This document shows, in pieces, positions 63,459-64,000 of a DNA stretch of 64,000 nt. The translations under genes were made by a program, and so were the position numbers. The notes beneath the pieces are model-generated. The model ran no database searches, was not told the origin of the DNA, and was given only the letters and a program-made list of their open reading frames with translations. The stretch comes from Ketobacter sp. MCCC 1A13808 (GTDB taxonomy: Bacteria; Pseudomonadota; Gammaproteobacteria; Pseudomonadales; Ketobacteraceae): positions 310,001-374,000 of the forward strand of contig NZ_VRKW01000002.1 of the NCBI RefSeq assembly GCF_009746715.1, in the 5' to 3' direction. The stretch's first letter is position 1; every line of letters begins with the position of its first letter.

Positions 63459-63902
63459 ATGCTGAACGACCATCCGATCTCACTGCCCAATCAATTTGCT
63501 CCACTGCCTAATACGTTGGCAAGCGGAATGCCAAGCGAACAAGACTTTGGAGATGCCGCTAAAAAAGGCATCAAGACGGTAGTTAATCTGTGCCCGCTGA
63601 ACGAGACCCCTCCCAGCGAGCCCGCTGTGGTTGAGGGGCTGGGTATGCGTTATGTCAATATTCCCGTAAGCGGACCACAGGATCTGAACCGCGCCAATGC
63701 TCAGCAGCTGGCAGACGCGATGGCGGAAAGCGACACCCAGCCTGTGCTGGTTCACTGCCGTAGCTCCAACCGGGTCGGAGCACTACTCGCGCTGAAGGCA
63801 TTCTGGATTGACAGCCAAACACCGCAGCACGCGATTGAGTTAGGTCGCGCTGCCGGGCTTTTGAATCTGGAGCCGGTTGTGCTTCAGCTCATGAACCCGT
63901 AA
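63459..63902 (+). CDS. DUF442/DSP-phosphatase-like protein (Blh N-terminal type)
   Basis: 147 residues, SD AAGG before ATG. Cys-based phosphatase-like loop VHCRSSNRVGALLAL near residue 97 (HCxSSNRxG), IKTVVNLCPLNETP and YVNIPVSGP are the DUF442 pattern. In Xylella and Agrobacterium this domain is fused to an ETHE1-like dioxygenase in Blh under BigR control; rhodanese-like sulfur transfer has been proposed. Here it is a separate gene followed 24 bp later by a TauE/SafE exporter, suggesting the second half of the sulfide system. Confidence 0.88.
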   Translation: MLNDHPISLPNQFAPLPNTLASGMPSEQDFGDAAKKGIKTVVNLCPLNETPPSEPAVVEGLGMRYVNIPVSGPQDLNRANAQQLADAMAESDTQPVLVHCRSSNRVGALLALKAFWIDSQTPQHAIELGRAAGLLNLEPVVLQLMNP

Positions 63903-63926
63903 CTCACACTCGTAACGGGCTTTGCA

Positions 63927-64000
63927 ATGCTGGCTATTTCATTAGGAATTTTAGTCGGCCTGGTTTTGGGCCTGACCGGCGCCGGAGGGTCTGTATTAGC
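63927..64000 (+). CDS. TauE/SafE (TSUP) family exporter, 5' end only
   Basis: The first 24 codons are visible before the window ends: MLAISLGILVGLVLGLTGAG followed by GSVLA. The GLTGAGGS block in a first transmembrane helix is characteristic of TauE/SafE sulfite/organosulfonate exporters. It would export sulfite produced by the persulfide dioxygenase. ATG lies 24 bp after the DUF442 stop. Confidence 0.8.
   Translation, partial: MLAISLGILVGLVLGLTGAGGSVL

Overview
The window reads as chromosome of a free-living, probably marine or saline, Gram-negative gammaproteobacterium. The clues are a Fur-controlled siderophore locus with a TonB receptor, an aerobic cobalamin operon behind a B12 riboswitch, a glucosylglycerol-phosphate phosphatase (an osmolyte enzyme of salt-exposed bacteria), secreted pectin-degrading enzymes, multiheme cytochromes and sulfide-detoxification genes. 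I cannot name the genus. No rRNA, tRNA, CRISPR array, insertion sequence or phage gene was recognised. Genes are dense, with one intergenic region of about 1 kb.

Layout. 1-14.0 kb: catechol siderophore locus. It has a FepDG-type permease (cut by the window edge), a FepC-type ATPase, a 2921-residue NRPS (C-A-PCP-E-C-A-PCP-TE), an MbtH-like protein, a Fes-type esterase, a perfect Fur palindrome and a divergent TonB-dependent receptor. The second A domain carries the serine code of EntF and an epimerisation domain follows module 1, so the likely product is a DHB-D-(cationic amino acid)-L-Ser trilactone of the trivanchrobactin/trichrysobactin kind. 14.0-17.7 kb: S4-domain protein, tautomerase, a secreted unknown, PhoA-type alkaline phosphatase and a small DUF5062-like protein. 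17.8-26.5 kb: leftward cobalamin operon (riboswitch, cobO, DUF1636, cobW, cobN, chlI-like, chlD-like, CbiM-like permease).

26.7-35.0 kb: the least explained region and the best candidate for an undescribed system. An AraC regulator is divergent from two rightward units: a secreted SMP-30-like propeller plus extended SDR, then an alkylsulfatase-like metallo-hydrolase, VOC protein, sulfotransferase, SDR, 70-residue protein and Coq4-like protein. A two-block promoter element with identical internal spacing stands before both units, so they look like one regulon able to add and remove a sulfate ester.

35.3-45 kb: SpoIIAA-like protein, a PETase/cutinase-type hydrolase, a membrane-anchored unknown, a beta-propeller dihaem cytochrome, and a convergent pectate lyase and pectinesterase that share the same N-terminal ricin-type lectin module. 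45-47.2 kb: persulfide-sensing ArsR (BigR-like), two YeeE/YedE transporter halves and a divergent ETHE1-like persulfide dioxygenase. 47.3-54.3 kb: DUF5610 protein, carotenoid oxygenase, octahaem cytochrome with TPRs, DUF2780 protein and stpA. 54.3-58.5 kb: an internally duplicated DUF1538 membrane protein translationally coupled to a multi-PII-like protein, then a Ca2+/Na+ antiporter. 59.5-63.3 kb: two paralogous secreted malectin/Ig/FN3-type proteins. 63.5-64 kb: DUF442 phosphatase-like protein and the start of a TauE/SafE exporter, probably the second half of the sulfide system.
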